Shown: positions 53,330 to 64,000 of the stretch, piece after piece
Numbering within the stretch: position 1 is the stretch's first letter
Layout of the letters: each line of letters starts with the position of its first letter
Source: Vespa crabro
Taxonomy: Eukaryota; Arthropoda; Insecta; Hymenoptera; Vespidae
NCBI RefSeq assembly: GCF_910589235.1
Contig: NC_060966.1
Span: 2,480,001-2,544,000 of the forward strand
Direction: 5' to 3'
Length of the DNA: 64,000 nt
Program-made: the position numbers and the translations under genes
The notes under the pieces: generated by a model
The model's input: the letters and a program-made list of their open reading frames with translations, nothing else
Told to the model about the DNA's origin: nothing
Database searches by the model: none

Positions 53330-54208
53330 AAATGGCGGTAAGAACTAAAAATATTGTCCATAACGAAGTGTGGTCAGTCATACGCTTTTCGAACTGTGAA
53401 AACATTCGTCCAAAAGAAATTCATCCTCGAATTACAAATGTAAATAGATAATATGTATATGACCACAAGCTAGGTGTCCTGGTGTGATTTTTCACGATAA
53501 TGCTTATTCTTCTATGCATTTGAAGACTAAAAACATTCTTGAACACTTTAAACGTGAGGTATTGCAGTATCCTGCTTACAGTTTGGACTTAGCTATTTTA
53601 AATCTGATATGCAACGATGTTTATGAGATTATATATACCTAAAAAGTTTAAAAATATGTTTTGAAATAAGTATTTTTATTCAACAGTATGATTTTTTAAG
53701 CATATTTTCGGAAAATTTCATCAGAAAATTTCCAAAATCGACAAAGTTACAGTCCTTTGAAATCGATCTTGTCGAGTTTTGTAACTGACAAATGTATAGT
53801 CCTTAATAATCGGCTGCTTCACTTTGAAAATTACTACCTGAACATTTTAGGTTAGAGGAACATGTAAGGATAAGTATGAATCATTCACTTTTGAATAAAT
53901 ACTAATTTTTGCGAAAATGATCAAAATGAATCGATCGAAAATTACAGAAGAAGAAAACAATAATTTACAGGATAGCGCATTGTCCAACAATGGTTAAATG
54001 AACTTGTAGCGGAAGTTGTATGATGAAGGTATAAAAAAAATCATCCCATGTTACTATAAGTAAATAGGTAAATAGGTACGGCGAATATATAGAAAAGTAA
54101 CTAAGTATTTGTTTACAAATAAAGTTATGTTACAGACAAAGAAAACTTTTTAAAAAGATTTATATTGTAGTAATTTCAAAATGGATATTACACTTTAAAC
54201 GACCCTCG
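53330..54208 (+). pseudogene. Degenerate mariner transposase, internally deleted
   Basis: Plus strand shows an N-terminal piece (MAVRTKNIVHNEVWSVIRFS, then RPKEIHPRI) typical of SETMAR-like mariner transposases. After a short gap comes the catalytic region: GVIFHDNAYSSMHLKTKNIL then EVLQYPAYSLDLA, matching the HDNA...PYSPDLA signature with its second and third acidic residues. A C-terminal trace (LVAEVYDEGIKK across shifts) lies near 53998-54040. The 3' terminal sequence ends about 54208. The middle of the protein is deleted. It is the counterpart of 37084-37490 beside A1. Confidence 0.8.
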
Positions 54209-54530
54209 TATATATTTATATAAAAATATTATATTTTTATTATTCCTTAGGCGTAACATATCGTACGAAACTATTATAATCGATTGAAAATATGTTTAAC
54301 GAAGTATACAAATTTGATTATAACATTAATTATGTAATATATTTCATATAAATTTAATTTAAAACCTGAATGAATAGATATGATCAAAACGCAAAGTATG
54401 CTATTATAAGATAATCATTTCACATCAATTATCTATCGAAAATGTAACATCGAAAAATTTAATACTTCTAAAACATTTTTAGTTATATAAGTATAATATG
54501 GAATAAATAAGCATTGTCGGAATAATGGAA
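54209..54530. other. AT-rich spacer between mariner and RTE-like insertions
   Basis: No gene recognised. It should be the displaced 3' flank of A2. Confidence 0.4.
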
Positions 54531-54534
54531 AGAT

Positions 54535-55122
54535 TCAATTATAATGCCGATTTTCAAAAAGGAAGACAAAATAAACTGTAATGATTATCGGAGCATCTCA
54601 CTTTTACCTACATACTATAAAATTTTATCGAATATTTTCTTGACGAGGCTTGTACAATATGTAGATGAAATAATTAGGGATCATCAATGTGGTTTTAGAA
54701 GAAATAGATCGATTACATCTTAATATTCGACAAATTTTGGAGAAAAAATGGAAATTTGATCAAAGTGTACATTAGCTTTACATTGATTTCAAAAAAACGT
54801 ATGATACGATGAAACAGAGAGAAATTGTTTGAAATTTTGATTTGGCTGAGGAAACCTAAAAAATTGGTTAGCATAGTTTAAATCTATTAGAAAGATACTG
54901 GAGGTAGAATAAATGACAAAATCAAAAATACTTACTTTTAGTACTTACAGCAGATTAAAGTAGAGAAATGCACTGTCGCCTCTATTATTTAATGTAGTAT
55001 TGGAATATGTCGTTAAAGAAATCCAGAAAAGTGAAGTTAGTCTGCGGTTGAACGGTATAATACAAATGTTAATATATTCAAATACAGATAATAAAAAAAC
55101 ACTAATTAATAATATTAAAACT
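54535..55122 (+). pseudogene. Non-LTR retrotransposon reverse transcriptase remnant (RTE/CR1-like)
   Basis: The plus strand reads IMPIFKKEDKINCNDYRSIS then LLPTYYKILSNIFLTRLVQY, VDEIIRDHQCGFRRNRSIT, and after shifts ALHxFQKNVYDTMKQREIV and ALSPLLFNVVLEYVVKEIQK, followed by SLRLNGIIQMLIYSNTD. These are RT domains 1 to 5 in order; the FADD-type catalytic box appears as YSNTD in place of Y-A-D-D. In-frame stops make it dead. It lies antisense to A2 and ends within about 40 bases of the A2 stop codon. A1 has no such insertion. Confidence 0.85.
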
Positions 55123-55159
55123 CTGAACGATATTGACGTTGTCGGTAATAATTTACGAG

Positions 55160-58100
55160 TTATAAACATTTATGATTCACGTGATGTTTTGTAATATTTC
55201 TTAAACTTTTCTTTCTTTTTACATAAAACGTTGAGGATTTAATTGACGGAATATGATGTACCATCGATATTTTTTTCCTTTTATGAGTAAAAATAAACTT
55301 TTCTATAATCAGAATACAAGTACTCAAAACGATTCCAATTAGGATAAAGATAAGAAGTGATATTACGCTGGTTACGGGAACCGGTTGATGCTTTATCATA
55401 TCATTGGATTTCTTTTCAAATGGTAAATTTTTCAAACGACTCATAATGCCATTGCCGAAAAATTTCTGCAACCTAAAACGAGCAAGTGTTTTAACGTATG
55501 ATAAATAAAAATTGACTTTATTCGTTACTTGCATTCTTACTGAAAATTGATGACGTTAGTGAATGGATTGTGCTTAGATAAAATCATAGCAATACTATTT
55601 ACATGTCCTGTATCAATACGAACTACATTGCATGGAATTTCCAGATTTACTGGCGTATTGTGTTGAATTGAGTAGATTGCTAGCTTCTGATTTTTACAAA
55701 TCTATAATTTAATGACGGTTATTAATAATAAAATTACATATAAAGTGTAAAGAAGTAACGCAATGAAACTTCAGATATTAATTCCTCATACGTAGAGAAG
55801 CAAAAAAAATAGATCCGGAAAAGCTTAATTTATGAGTTAGAAGATTTCCAACAGAACACCAGTTTCAAATTCAAATACATAACTGTGTCTTTTGAATTTT
55901 TTGTTGTAGTGAAAATCTTTTACACTTGAAGATAGACTATTGTATTCACATTCATAAATGTATTTATTTTTGAACGTCTTTGGAACTTAATATTCATGAA
56001 GAAGATGAAAATTTCCAACATTTCATGTAAAAAAATATCGAAAAAGTGTATCATAATATCAGCAAATAAAATGGAGTATACCAGGACACACACCTAAGTC
56101 TTGAAGGTCTTATAACTCAGAAATTAAGCACTTCGATATCCATGTTGTCCAGATAGAACCTATCTTTTCTTCTGTATTTATGAGAAATCCATTCTTGAAG
56201 ATTCGCTGCGTGATTTCGTTACATTTTGTATATATAAATATTATTTAATTTTTTTTTGTAAAACTTTATCGTACTCTCTTATATGCTTCTTGTTCAGTAA
56301 GGGGCAATTTTTTATCTTCTAACATCAACTTCATCAATTTCTTTGCGAGTGGATCTCTCGAATTCTACAAATAAATATTTTTCTTCATCTTTATTTCACT
56401 TAATATACTTATTGTTTTATATATACATACCTATACTCACATGAAAAAACATCGATTACAAATATGCATGCAGCGTCACGTACATATTATACTCACTGCA
56501 AACTTATCATAATAAGCCGAACCACGAACGACGGCAAGTTGGTAAGTACCATCTTCAACGAAGCTCTCTAATGAATGAAAAGGTAAAATGTGGGTAGTGG
56601 ACGTTAAGAAACTTATCAAAGCTGCTGAATAAGCGGCCGATAAGACGGTAACCAAAAGAAATAAAGAGAAGTATGCTATTCTTAGCGAAGATCTAACAGG
56701 AAAATCTATATCAAAGGAATATTTTGTATAAATATAACTATTAAAAAAATGAAATTAAACGAAAATCAAGAATTATTGAATCAAACCTGCTAGTCCCTGT
56801 TGGCACAATATGCCACAAATCTCCAGAAAATTATCGATGAATAAACATCCTATTTTACGATCAGTACCATTATGTATTTTGAGAAAAATAAATAAGATTG
56901 ATGAAGCTATTAATATTCCAAGAATAGCAATCCAAACAGAATTAGTGAAAGTCTATAAAATAACAATTTCATAATTCATGAAAGCTAAAGCATGAAAAAG
57001 TGAATAATAACAAATTTAATTGCAAATAATCGTACTAAAAAGTGAGATGACCATTTAATCCCGAATTTTTCTGGTTCTTGAATAACAAGAAGGTTTTTGG
57101 TGTATGTAATAGGAAGAGTGAAGTCAACAACATTCAATCTGGCACTGGTAATAGAAAAACCTGAAAGAGAAATATCGGCACGTCCAGAATATAATTCTGC
57201 AATTGCTCCAGACCAAGTCTGTTTATTTGGATTCCATCTTCCGAACTCTTCTACCTCCGAGACAATGTCGAAACTAACGTTGAGAGTAATACAAATTTGA
57301 TTTAATAGCTCACTGAAAATACCACCTAATTCGCTATTTTTTTTTACGTTAATGAAAGATGAACCCTATAAAAGAAAAAAGAATAGACATAAAGAAAACG
57401 AAAAATAATTTTTTAAAATAGAAAATAGAAAACGTATCCAGAAATAAATATTTTACCTTAACTGTAACAGCTTTCATGATCAAACCCTGTAAATTATATC
57501 TTCTGTCGTAAAGAGAATTTGTAACCATTTTAGTGATTCCTTTCTCTAAGTTCCATATAGCTACGTCATTGATCTCGATTAGATTCGTATCGACCGAATA
57601 CCATTCCCGTAAAATATTTTCCGTACCACAACGGACTAACATTTCTGAGTCGAATTTTAGATGAAATATATTACCTGGTGGATTGTGACAATAATCGAAA
57701 CCATGTTCCTTGTAAATGAATATTACTAGCCACATAGCTGAAGACATGTCAAAGGTACTTGTTGCTAAAGAGAACGCATTAATCGCGTTGTTATTAGAGA
57801 TCACTGCTATGTAATACGGTCGTACAATTTGTTTTACGTAGTACGATGATTTGTGCAATTGTGAAAAATGCAAATTCGTGCTCGCAATCCCTTCACGAGA
57901 AAGTGCACGTCTCCATTTGAAAATCATCGTTGTCATTTCCATCTCTAAGAAAGAAGAATATTAATATCATGGAAATGAAGAGAAGGAAATGAGAAATATC
58001 TTTACCTTTTATAGATTCATAGTGTAAGAAAATTACAGATTTCGATGCGGATAATTTGCAAATATCTAAAATGAAAGGTGTTTGTTTGTCGGCGTTGAAA

Positions 58101-58168
58101 AAATCTTGCGATTTTGCATTTTTTGGAAGAAAAAGAAAGACGAGTATGTTTAATCGAATAAGGAACAT
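55160..58168 (-). CDS. Ir75: Ionotropic receptor A2, IR75-clade-like, intact
   Basis: Mirror-image paralogue of A1. Eight minus-strand exons: 58006-58168, 57457-57944, 57036-57365, 56787-56952, 56497-56705, 56275-56364, 55541-55701, 55160-55472; 1920 nt, 639 aa, all GT-AG and in frame. Signal peptide FLIRLNILVFLFLPKNAKS. S1 keeps the ligand arginine (ITSARLNVVDFTLP), the pore segment IWGILCQQG type, and M3 AYSAALISFLT. Two differences from A1 touch the ligand site: the S2 threonine is serine (RGSAYYDKF), and the acidic residue region reads YSIQHN instead of YTVDQD. The C-terminal tail is four codons shorter, ending VNHKCL. Intron 6 is long (about 570 bases) and carries a dispersed repeat. An RTE-like element lies antisense just beyond the stop, so the 3' UTR may be element-derived. 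Confidence 0.9.
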
Positions 58169-58189
58169 TATTTCTCAAGTTAAACGGAT

Positions 58190-58472
58190 CGATTACTACG
58201 GTCTGTAAAAATTCATGAGAAAATGTTTACACATCACAAAATGTACGGTGCACATAAAGTATAAAGCGCCTGAGTTTCTAAACTATTGAAAAAATTATTG
58301 TCGCTTATTTTAGTCGGTTATTCGTTTACTCCGAGAATCGTACAGATCGAAGTGCTCGCGACGTATATTTGTACTGTGCATATTCGCGATAATTCTATCT
58401 TTGCTAGCATATTATCGATTAAAAACGTTCATTTTCCTCTTTTATTACTTTTTTTTCTTTGGTGTGTGAATA
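58190..58472 (-). promoter_or_regulatory. A2 upstream region conserved with A1
   Basis: Inverted counterpart of 33517-33834. The conservation covers the whole interval between start codon and transposon end, so the core promoter should be inside; no motif can be fixed. Confidence 0.45.
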
Positions 58473-59220
58473 TACAGGGTGTCCGTCCATAAATGATCGT
58501 ACAAATATTTTGTGACTGGTTTCAGTTACAAGAAATTTAATAATAGAAATTTGCAGGTTTCTGGTTCATCAAAGAGTACCTAATTATTTTATTTTACTCA
58601 TGACCTTTTTGAGTTATGAAGGTCAATATAATTTTTATTTGTAGATGTCTACAATTTTTTCGTACAATTATATAATAGCTAATTTGGTAATTCATTAGCA
58701 ATTGAAATTATGTGTAACATTTGCAGCTATGCATCGTTTATAATATAATCGGCATCTTATCGAACTATACTGTAATATAATTTATATTTCATGATATACA
58801 AATATATTATTTAGAAATCAAGCAGCTATCTACTTTGATATATTAAAGATCAGTACTTGTAAACAATTTCTAAATATTACTTAATCAGTCGACTATTTTG
58901 CAAATTGCAGTAGGAGAAGCAACTACTTTAATATATAAGATGCAAAATATTTTGTAAACTATACGTAGTGGTAATTTTTTACACGATATGATTTTGATTG
59001 CAAAGGACCACTACTATATAAATATGTATAAGACTTATAAATATTTTGGAAAAAACTATGTTGATCTTCATAAATTGAGTAGGTTACAAAAAAAAAAAGA
59101 TCTTTATATGCATTTTGTAGCTAACTCGGAGCTATGTATCTTTCTCTTATTAAATTTTTTTGTAAGTTCAATCAGTCACGAGATATTTGTTCAGACATTC
59201 GTGAAAGAACACCTTATGTA
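58473..59220. mobile_element. DNA transposon with TACAGGGTGT ends, upstream of A2
   Basis: Starts TACAGGGTGTCCGTCC and ends near ACACCTTATGTA, a mutated inverted end. Interior pieces (TTGATCTTCATAAATTGAGT, AATCAGTCACGAGATATTTG) match the left-arm element. No transposase was recognised. It is the counterpart of 32598-33516. Confidence 0.65.
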
Positions 59221-61915
59221 TCGTCCATATTTTTGAATCTCTCTACATAGACACGTTTCACAACTATTGTAGATACGATTGTAAAATATTAATAAAAATT
59301 ATAAAAATTTCACTTCCATTGAAATAGTTTAATGGATGTTTTGATCGATATAAACGTGTAAGGACTTGATTGATTGATATAGTGTGACAATTAGATATAA
59401 AGCCTTAATTGAATAAATATATTACTTATGAGAATTTCACTTCCTTTGAAATAATTTAATGGACTTTCCAATCAATATAGACTAGTAAAAACTTGATAAA
59501 GTGTGGTGCGACCAACACATGAAAAGACTTATTTCAACAAATATATACGGTAATCATTTAGAAAATAATAAAGTTGCACACACACTCTTTATATATCAGT
59601 AAGATTTTAATCAAACGCGTTGTTCGATTTGGCCGTCAAAATAGTAGGTCTAGCAATAACAGTAGCGTTTAAAAAATACACATATCGAAATTCTACTATT
59701 ATGCTTCTTATGGACAGTAAATCGGATTACGAAGTTATATGAGGTCATAGTATAGATAAAATGGAACCATATATCAAACTGATTAAATCACTCAAATTAT
59801 TTAGGTGAATATCGAACTGAAATTTTGTATTATGAAAAAAATCGTAAATTGTATTGTACATACGCAAAAATATATTACACATTCATAATTTATATGGATG
59901 CATAAATTTGTACTGATTTAAAGGTAACATAACGAAAATGTATTGCACAGCAACTGATAAATTTACTTTTAAAATTCATAAAATGTTTCTCAAATATTTC
60001 GGATAAACTTACTTCTATAGGCTATATCTATGAGCAAATACAGTCATATCAGTCGTGGTGATATTACCATAATAAAATTACATTACAACACATTGCAGGA
60101 TCCTACGTTACGGTTATTATTATAGTTATTATTAAATCTATGAAAAATGTAAATGACCAAAATGTATGTAACTGTTTACGAATATAGATATATAAAAATT
60201 TTATACTTTTCGGTAAGAAATAAGGTAAGAAAAGAATTTTCATGTAATTTATTTTTCACCGATCTACATTTTCCCATTGAGTTCATTGAATTTATCTCTG
60301 TTAAACTTGGTTTATACAAAAAAAATACAAAATAGTTAATTGTAATGCTTCAATTCTTTTGGTAATTTGCTCCATCTCAATGTCTCTACAATTTTTATAT
60401 TTCCTTTAGTAATCTAGTAGAAAATAATCATGTAAATTGAATAATTTAAATTCTAAAGAATAAAGAATCCAATCATTTTTCATTATGTTTCTTAAAAATA
60501 CTATCTAAAAGGAATTATGAATTGTTATCGCGAAATATTCTTACCTATTGTGTTAATCAAGACAACTTTATCTAAACAAAAAGTTATTGTTCGTCTATAG
60601 TCCTTATACTCTCAGTTAGAAAACAATGCTGTATTGTTATAATGAAAGATTAACTGGAATTGCATAATATTTTATTATATTTTTATTATATTTTTTATAA
60701 TGAAATTAAATAACAAATAAAATTTTAATTTAAAATATCACTATTCCTGTTTATAACTCGCGCGAACCTCAATTAGAAAATTTAGATTATAAATCATATT
60801 AAATTTTGCGTTTAAGTAACTTATTAAATATTATCGTAAGATATTATTGTTAGCTCATGCGCTTGAAATATCGGTGAGAATTGAAAATATCGCCGATGAG
60901 ATCTAACCTTCGCTTTTCAAATGATGAAAACCATCTTTGAAAGAAAATTCACCGTCAAATTATAACTATGTAAAAGAGATGCATAGAACCGTAATTGAAA
61001 CATCCTACTATCTGATGTTTCTCCACAGTAATACTTGTCCTCATGTGGCTCTGAATATTAAGGAAGCTTATGAAACTTTAAATGGGATGTATTGGTGAAT
61101 CCTGCAGTCTAGACAAATTTTCAACCAATTACAATTTTTTTGCAAAATGTGTGGCGAATAAATATTGCATTCAATTTCTAAGTTGCGGACACGTCCTCAT
61201 TTTTTCAATATCCAATAACTTTTTGTACTCACAAAAACCGACTCATTTTCCTGAACAAGATTTAATATCATTGCGCCATACATACAAATTCGACAGGTCA
61301 TGTTCATGGGCAATATGAGATTTTCGAACAAATTGTAAAAATTTTTGTCTCAGTAAATAATATTGAACATCAATTACTAAGAAACATTGATGATGATCAC
61401 TACATCAAAATTCATATCAAAAGAAAAAGAAATCATTGATCAAGGTACTTAATGGACTCGTTATTATTTAACAAGCGTAATATTAAGATATGGTTACAAT
61501 AACGATAATTTTTTTTTATCGTTTTTACGACATTACAATTGATTAATCTTTCTTTATTAATACGAACGAAAATGAAGTACGAAAAAATGAAGTAAGTAAA
61601 GGATATAGTCACTTGTAGCGAAGTATTTTAACAATACTGGTAGCTTTGCTGCAATCGAAAGTCAATCCAAACGTATTGAATAGCAGACGATAGTCCTCAT
61701 GTGTACGTTTTCCTGTGGTTTGCACAGTAGGAGCTACAAATAGGTTTATCGGTATTTATTTAATTTCTATTTACTACGTATATCCCTTTATGTTACTATA
61801 TTAAATGTATATTAAATATAGTAATGCATATTAAAAATGATAATAATTAAATAATATATTAAAAATAGATCTGACAGGCAATGTGTTAAATGGCACTAGT
61901 AGCGCTAATGTTATT
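59221..61915. repeat. Right-arm outer segment of the inverted duplication
   Basis: Inverted counterpart of 31030-32597, interrupted between about 60350 and 61640 by extra sequence that includes a mariner remnant and a segment similar to 52746-53060. No receptor exon remains beyond it in this window. Confidence 0.7.
60841..61110 (+). pseudogene. Second degenerate mariner transposase fragment
   Basis: An N-terminal trace parallel to 53310-53420 (CGCTTTTCAAATGATGAAAA, CACCGTCAAATTATAA) is followed by LLHSNTCPHVALNIKEAYET, which fits the mariner HDNARPHVA...KE-L catalytic block with D replaced by S, and then DVLVNPA. It is a paralogous copy of the mariner beside A2, not an independent intact element. 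Confidence 0.6.
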
Positions 61916-62570
61916 ATTTATTTACTTTTAAACACAAAACATATTGCGATTTACACAAAGTGACAATGTAATAAATTATGAGAATATCCTTGTAGCTAAT
62001 AATGATAAGATTGTATTTTTTTAAAATAACTACATTTATTAAAAGCAATGAGAAACAATGTAGTAACTAAAAAAGTCTAACATTTTATATTAATAGTAAT
62101 AGATTTTTCGCAAATGGACTGCATTATAATATAGCAAACATGAGTAATGAATTAATACACATTTACTTGGATAGCTGCTGATTTAGGTTTTGAGATAAGT
62201 TAATGGAAGAGTATGTTACCAAAAATAAAATAAAAAACAAATTATTGGTATGTGCACAAGTATTCACCCATAATATTGTATCTATGTTGTGTGTTGAGAA
62301 AACAAGAATATAGCAGTATTTTTAACTATAGCAAAATGCCGCAGAACCTGATAAAACCAGCGAATTATTAGTTTTTTAATGAGTTATTTGATAATGTAAA
62401 TTCGAGAATTATTCAAATTAATCATATAAAAAATTAATAATTTTCTTTCCCATAGAATTAAGTCATTTATGTATTTTTATTATATAATTTAATATATTTA
62501 TAAATATTATTTATTTAAATATTTATATATTTATAAATTATTTAAATTATATAATGTTGATCTACTCAGG
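61916..62570. other. AT-rich non-coding stretch
   Basis: No gene or repeat supported. Confidence 0.4.
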
Positions 62571-62800
62571 TCAGCTCTGAATGTTTTCTCTCATTCGCTC
62601 TCTCTCTTAAAGTAAATTTCTTCTTTTTTCCATAAACAAACACTCTTCGTAAAAGACAAATCACGCTATCTTTTACTAGTATCGACTTACCTCACATATG
62701 CACACACATACACACGACTAATTAGGTCTAGAACCTTCCATTTCTTCCATCCCTTCCATCCCAATTGTCGATCGACACATCTCTCTCTCCCACATACATG
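62571..62800. repeat. Dispersed repeat, matching the block inside B2
   Basis: Shares CCATAAACAA and CACACACATACACACGACTA context with 39840-39992. Unclassified. Confidence 0.5.
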
Positions 62801-62889
62801 ATTAATTAATCTTCCATGGAAGCTTCCATCCTACATAAATATATATTTATTTTTAATTATTATAATAAAAATATAAGTATGTATATTAT

Positions 62890-63141
62890 AACTACGTGTT
62901 TAAAAGAAAAAGAAATTTAATAAATAAAACAAGGACTACCTATTTGAAATTAACAAATAACAGATAATCTCTTTTAATAAAATATTCACATATTTCGTAA
63001 CGTTTGCGAATCATGTCCAGCCAGACACCTCTTAGAAAACAAACAACCCATTGTTATGTGTCAAAGTTTCTGGATACCTAGAAACAACATTCTAATTCTG
63101 AGTTCACTTCGAACTCCTCTCTTCGAAGTCAGTTCCTAACA
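62890..63141 (-). mobile_element. Solo LTR, diverged second copy
   Basis: The minus strand from 63141 (TGTTAGGAACTGACTTCGAA) aligns with the LTR at 42753-43024 through shared words GTTTCTAGGTATCCAGAAAC and GATTCGCAAACGTTACGAAA to a degraded 3' end. It lies beside a copy of the B2 3' flank, in the same relative position as the first LTR. Confidence 0.65.
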
Positions 63142-63149
63142 ATATGTAT

Positions 63150-63800
63150 ATATATAAAAAATTAAATCACTATAGATTGTCAGTTCAGCAATTTCGTGAA
63201 TTTTGAACATAATTTAAAATAAGAGAACTAGTCAAAATCATGTAATCAAAAATTATGATTAATTTATTAACTTCTAATCATGTAATGATTTCTGTTTCAA
63301 TTAAGTTTGAATCAATAATTTATTTGTAAGAACAATTCTAATAAATTAATTATTTAGTTTAATATGAGCTTATATGCGAGTAATAGGTAATTTATGTGCT
63401 TTCGGTAGATTTATTTATTATTGTTGCGCATGAGAATTATCTCTTGACAGGAGCTGAATACGGCAGCGGTATGTTACATAAAATAAAACCTTTTTTCTAC
63501 CATAATGGATATATATTGAAATTATTGTTATTTACATACAAAAAAATAATATTTTTATATTGTACATATTAGTCAATAATAACCAATTCTATTAAATCGT
63601 AAAGTACTGAAGAATTGAAGCTATATCGAGATATATATGAACATACTTTTCAATGTATAAATACGCATTGCTATTCCCAATGAAATATTAATTAACCGTT
63701 ACACGATTTAGAAATGACTGATTTATGATCACAAATTATAAAAATAATTAGAATTAATGATTTACCTTAGTAATAATTAATTGATTAATGATTATAATAT
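63150..63800. repeat. Third copy of the B-lineage 3' flank
   Basis: In the orientation of the right arm, it matches 48040-48700 and, inverted, 41600-42720 (ATTTATTATTGTTGCGCATG near 63411). No receptor exon follows before the window ends. Confidence 0.7.
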
Positions 63801-64000
63801 ATATAATATCATTCAATAATATATTACAGATATAATTAAAAAAATTACAGTCCTAACTCTACTTAAGAGAGTTATTCGATCTACAGGTACTGAATGTTCT
63901 AAACACGTAGTGTGTTAATGTTTTGTTGCATTTTTACAAAATATATATGTAAAGAAAGTATACTTTCTTAAGTTAGATTTGCCGCGCTTCTCATGTCCCG
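63801..64000. other. Window end, AT-rich
   Basis: No gene recognised. If the duplicated order continued, a further minus-strand receptor would lie beyond the edge, but no exon is seen. Confidence 0.3.

Overview
The window is eukaryotic, AT-rich insect nuclear DNA. The assembled protein set points to Hymenoptera, most likely an aculeate such as a bee; this is inference from gene families and composition, and no marker fixes a species. Support comes from short-intron insect genes with GT-AG splicing, a canonical ribosomal protein gene (RpL6), a cluster of chemosensory ionotropic receptors resembling the IR75 clade, many GA/CA/TA microsatellites, and decayed mariner, piggyBac, gypsy, copia-like and RTE-like elements. 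One 200-base assembly gap lies at 13272-13471. No CRISPR array, operon, tRNA or rRNA was recognised.

Layout. 1-7.9 kb: mostly non-coding, with a few splice-compatible minus-strand exons (1343-~1577, 4002-4052, 4875-4945) of unidentified genes and a GC-richer island at 2.0-2.8 kb. 8.15-9.1 kb: dead piggyBac transposase. 9.8-12.7 kb: microsatellite-dense. 13.5-14.7 kb: exon of a multicopy-type Cys-containing insect ORF cut by the gap, then a LINE RNase H remnant. 15-23.1 kb: AT-rich, with a degenerate multi-exon sequence (17.9-19.35 kb, minus) that recurs at 44.45-45.75 kb (plus). 23.66-24.95 kb: RpL6 on the minus strand. 26-31 kb: receptor debris mixed with copia-like and gypsy fragments.

The main feature is 31.0-61.9 kb, a large inverted duplication of an ionotropic-receptor locus. 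The left arm (about 31.0-42.7 kb) carries plus-strand gene A1 (33835-36517, 8 exons, 644 aa, apparently intact) and pseudogene B2 (38750-41131). The right arm (about 48.0-61.9 kb) carries the mirror images on the minus strand: B3 (49398-52034, 645 aa, intact) and A2 (55160-58168, 639 aa, intact). All three intact genes have the same eight-exon structure with the same intron phases; exons 2-6 have exactly the same lengths. Two further dead fragments (B1 at about 30.17-31.02 kb, B0 at about 26.04-26.44 kb) lie upstream. Flanks, 5' transposons and 3' transposons are also duplicated, so the order of insertions and duplications can be partly read from presence or absence.

Function. The receptors would be ligand-gated cation channel subunits in sensory neurons (IR75-clade members elsewhere detect small carboxylic acids and usually need IR8a as co-receptor). 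The cluster shows birth-and-death evolution: three living paralogues, at least three dead ones, and much transposon turnover around them. RpL6 is an unrelated housekeeping neighbour.
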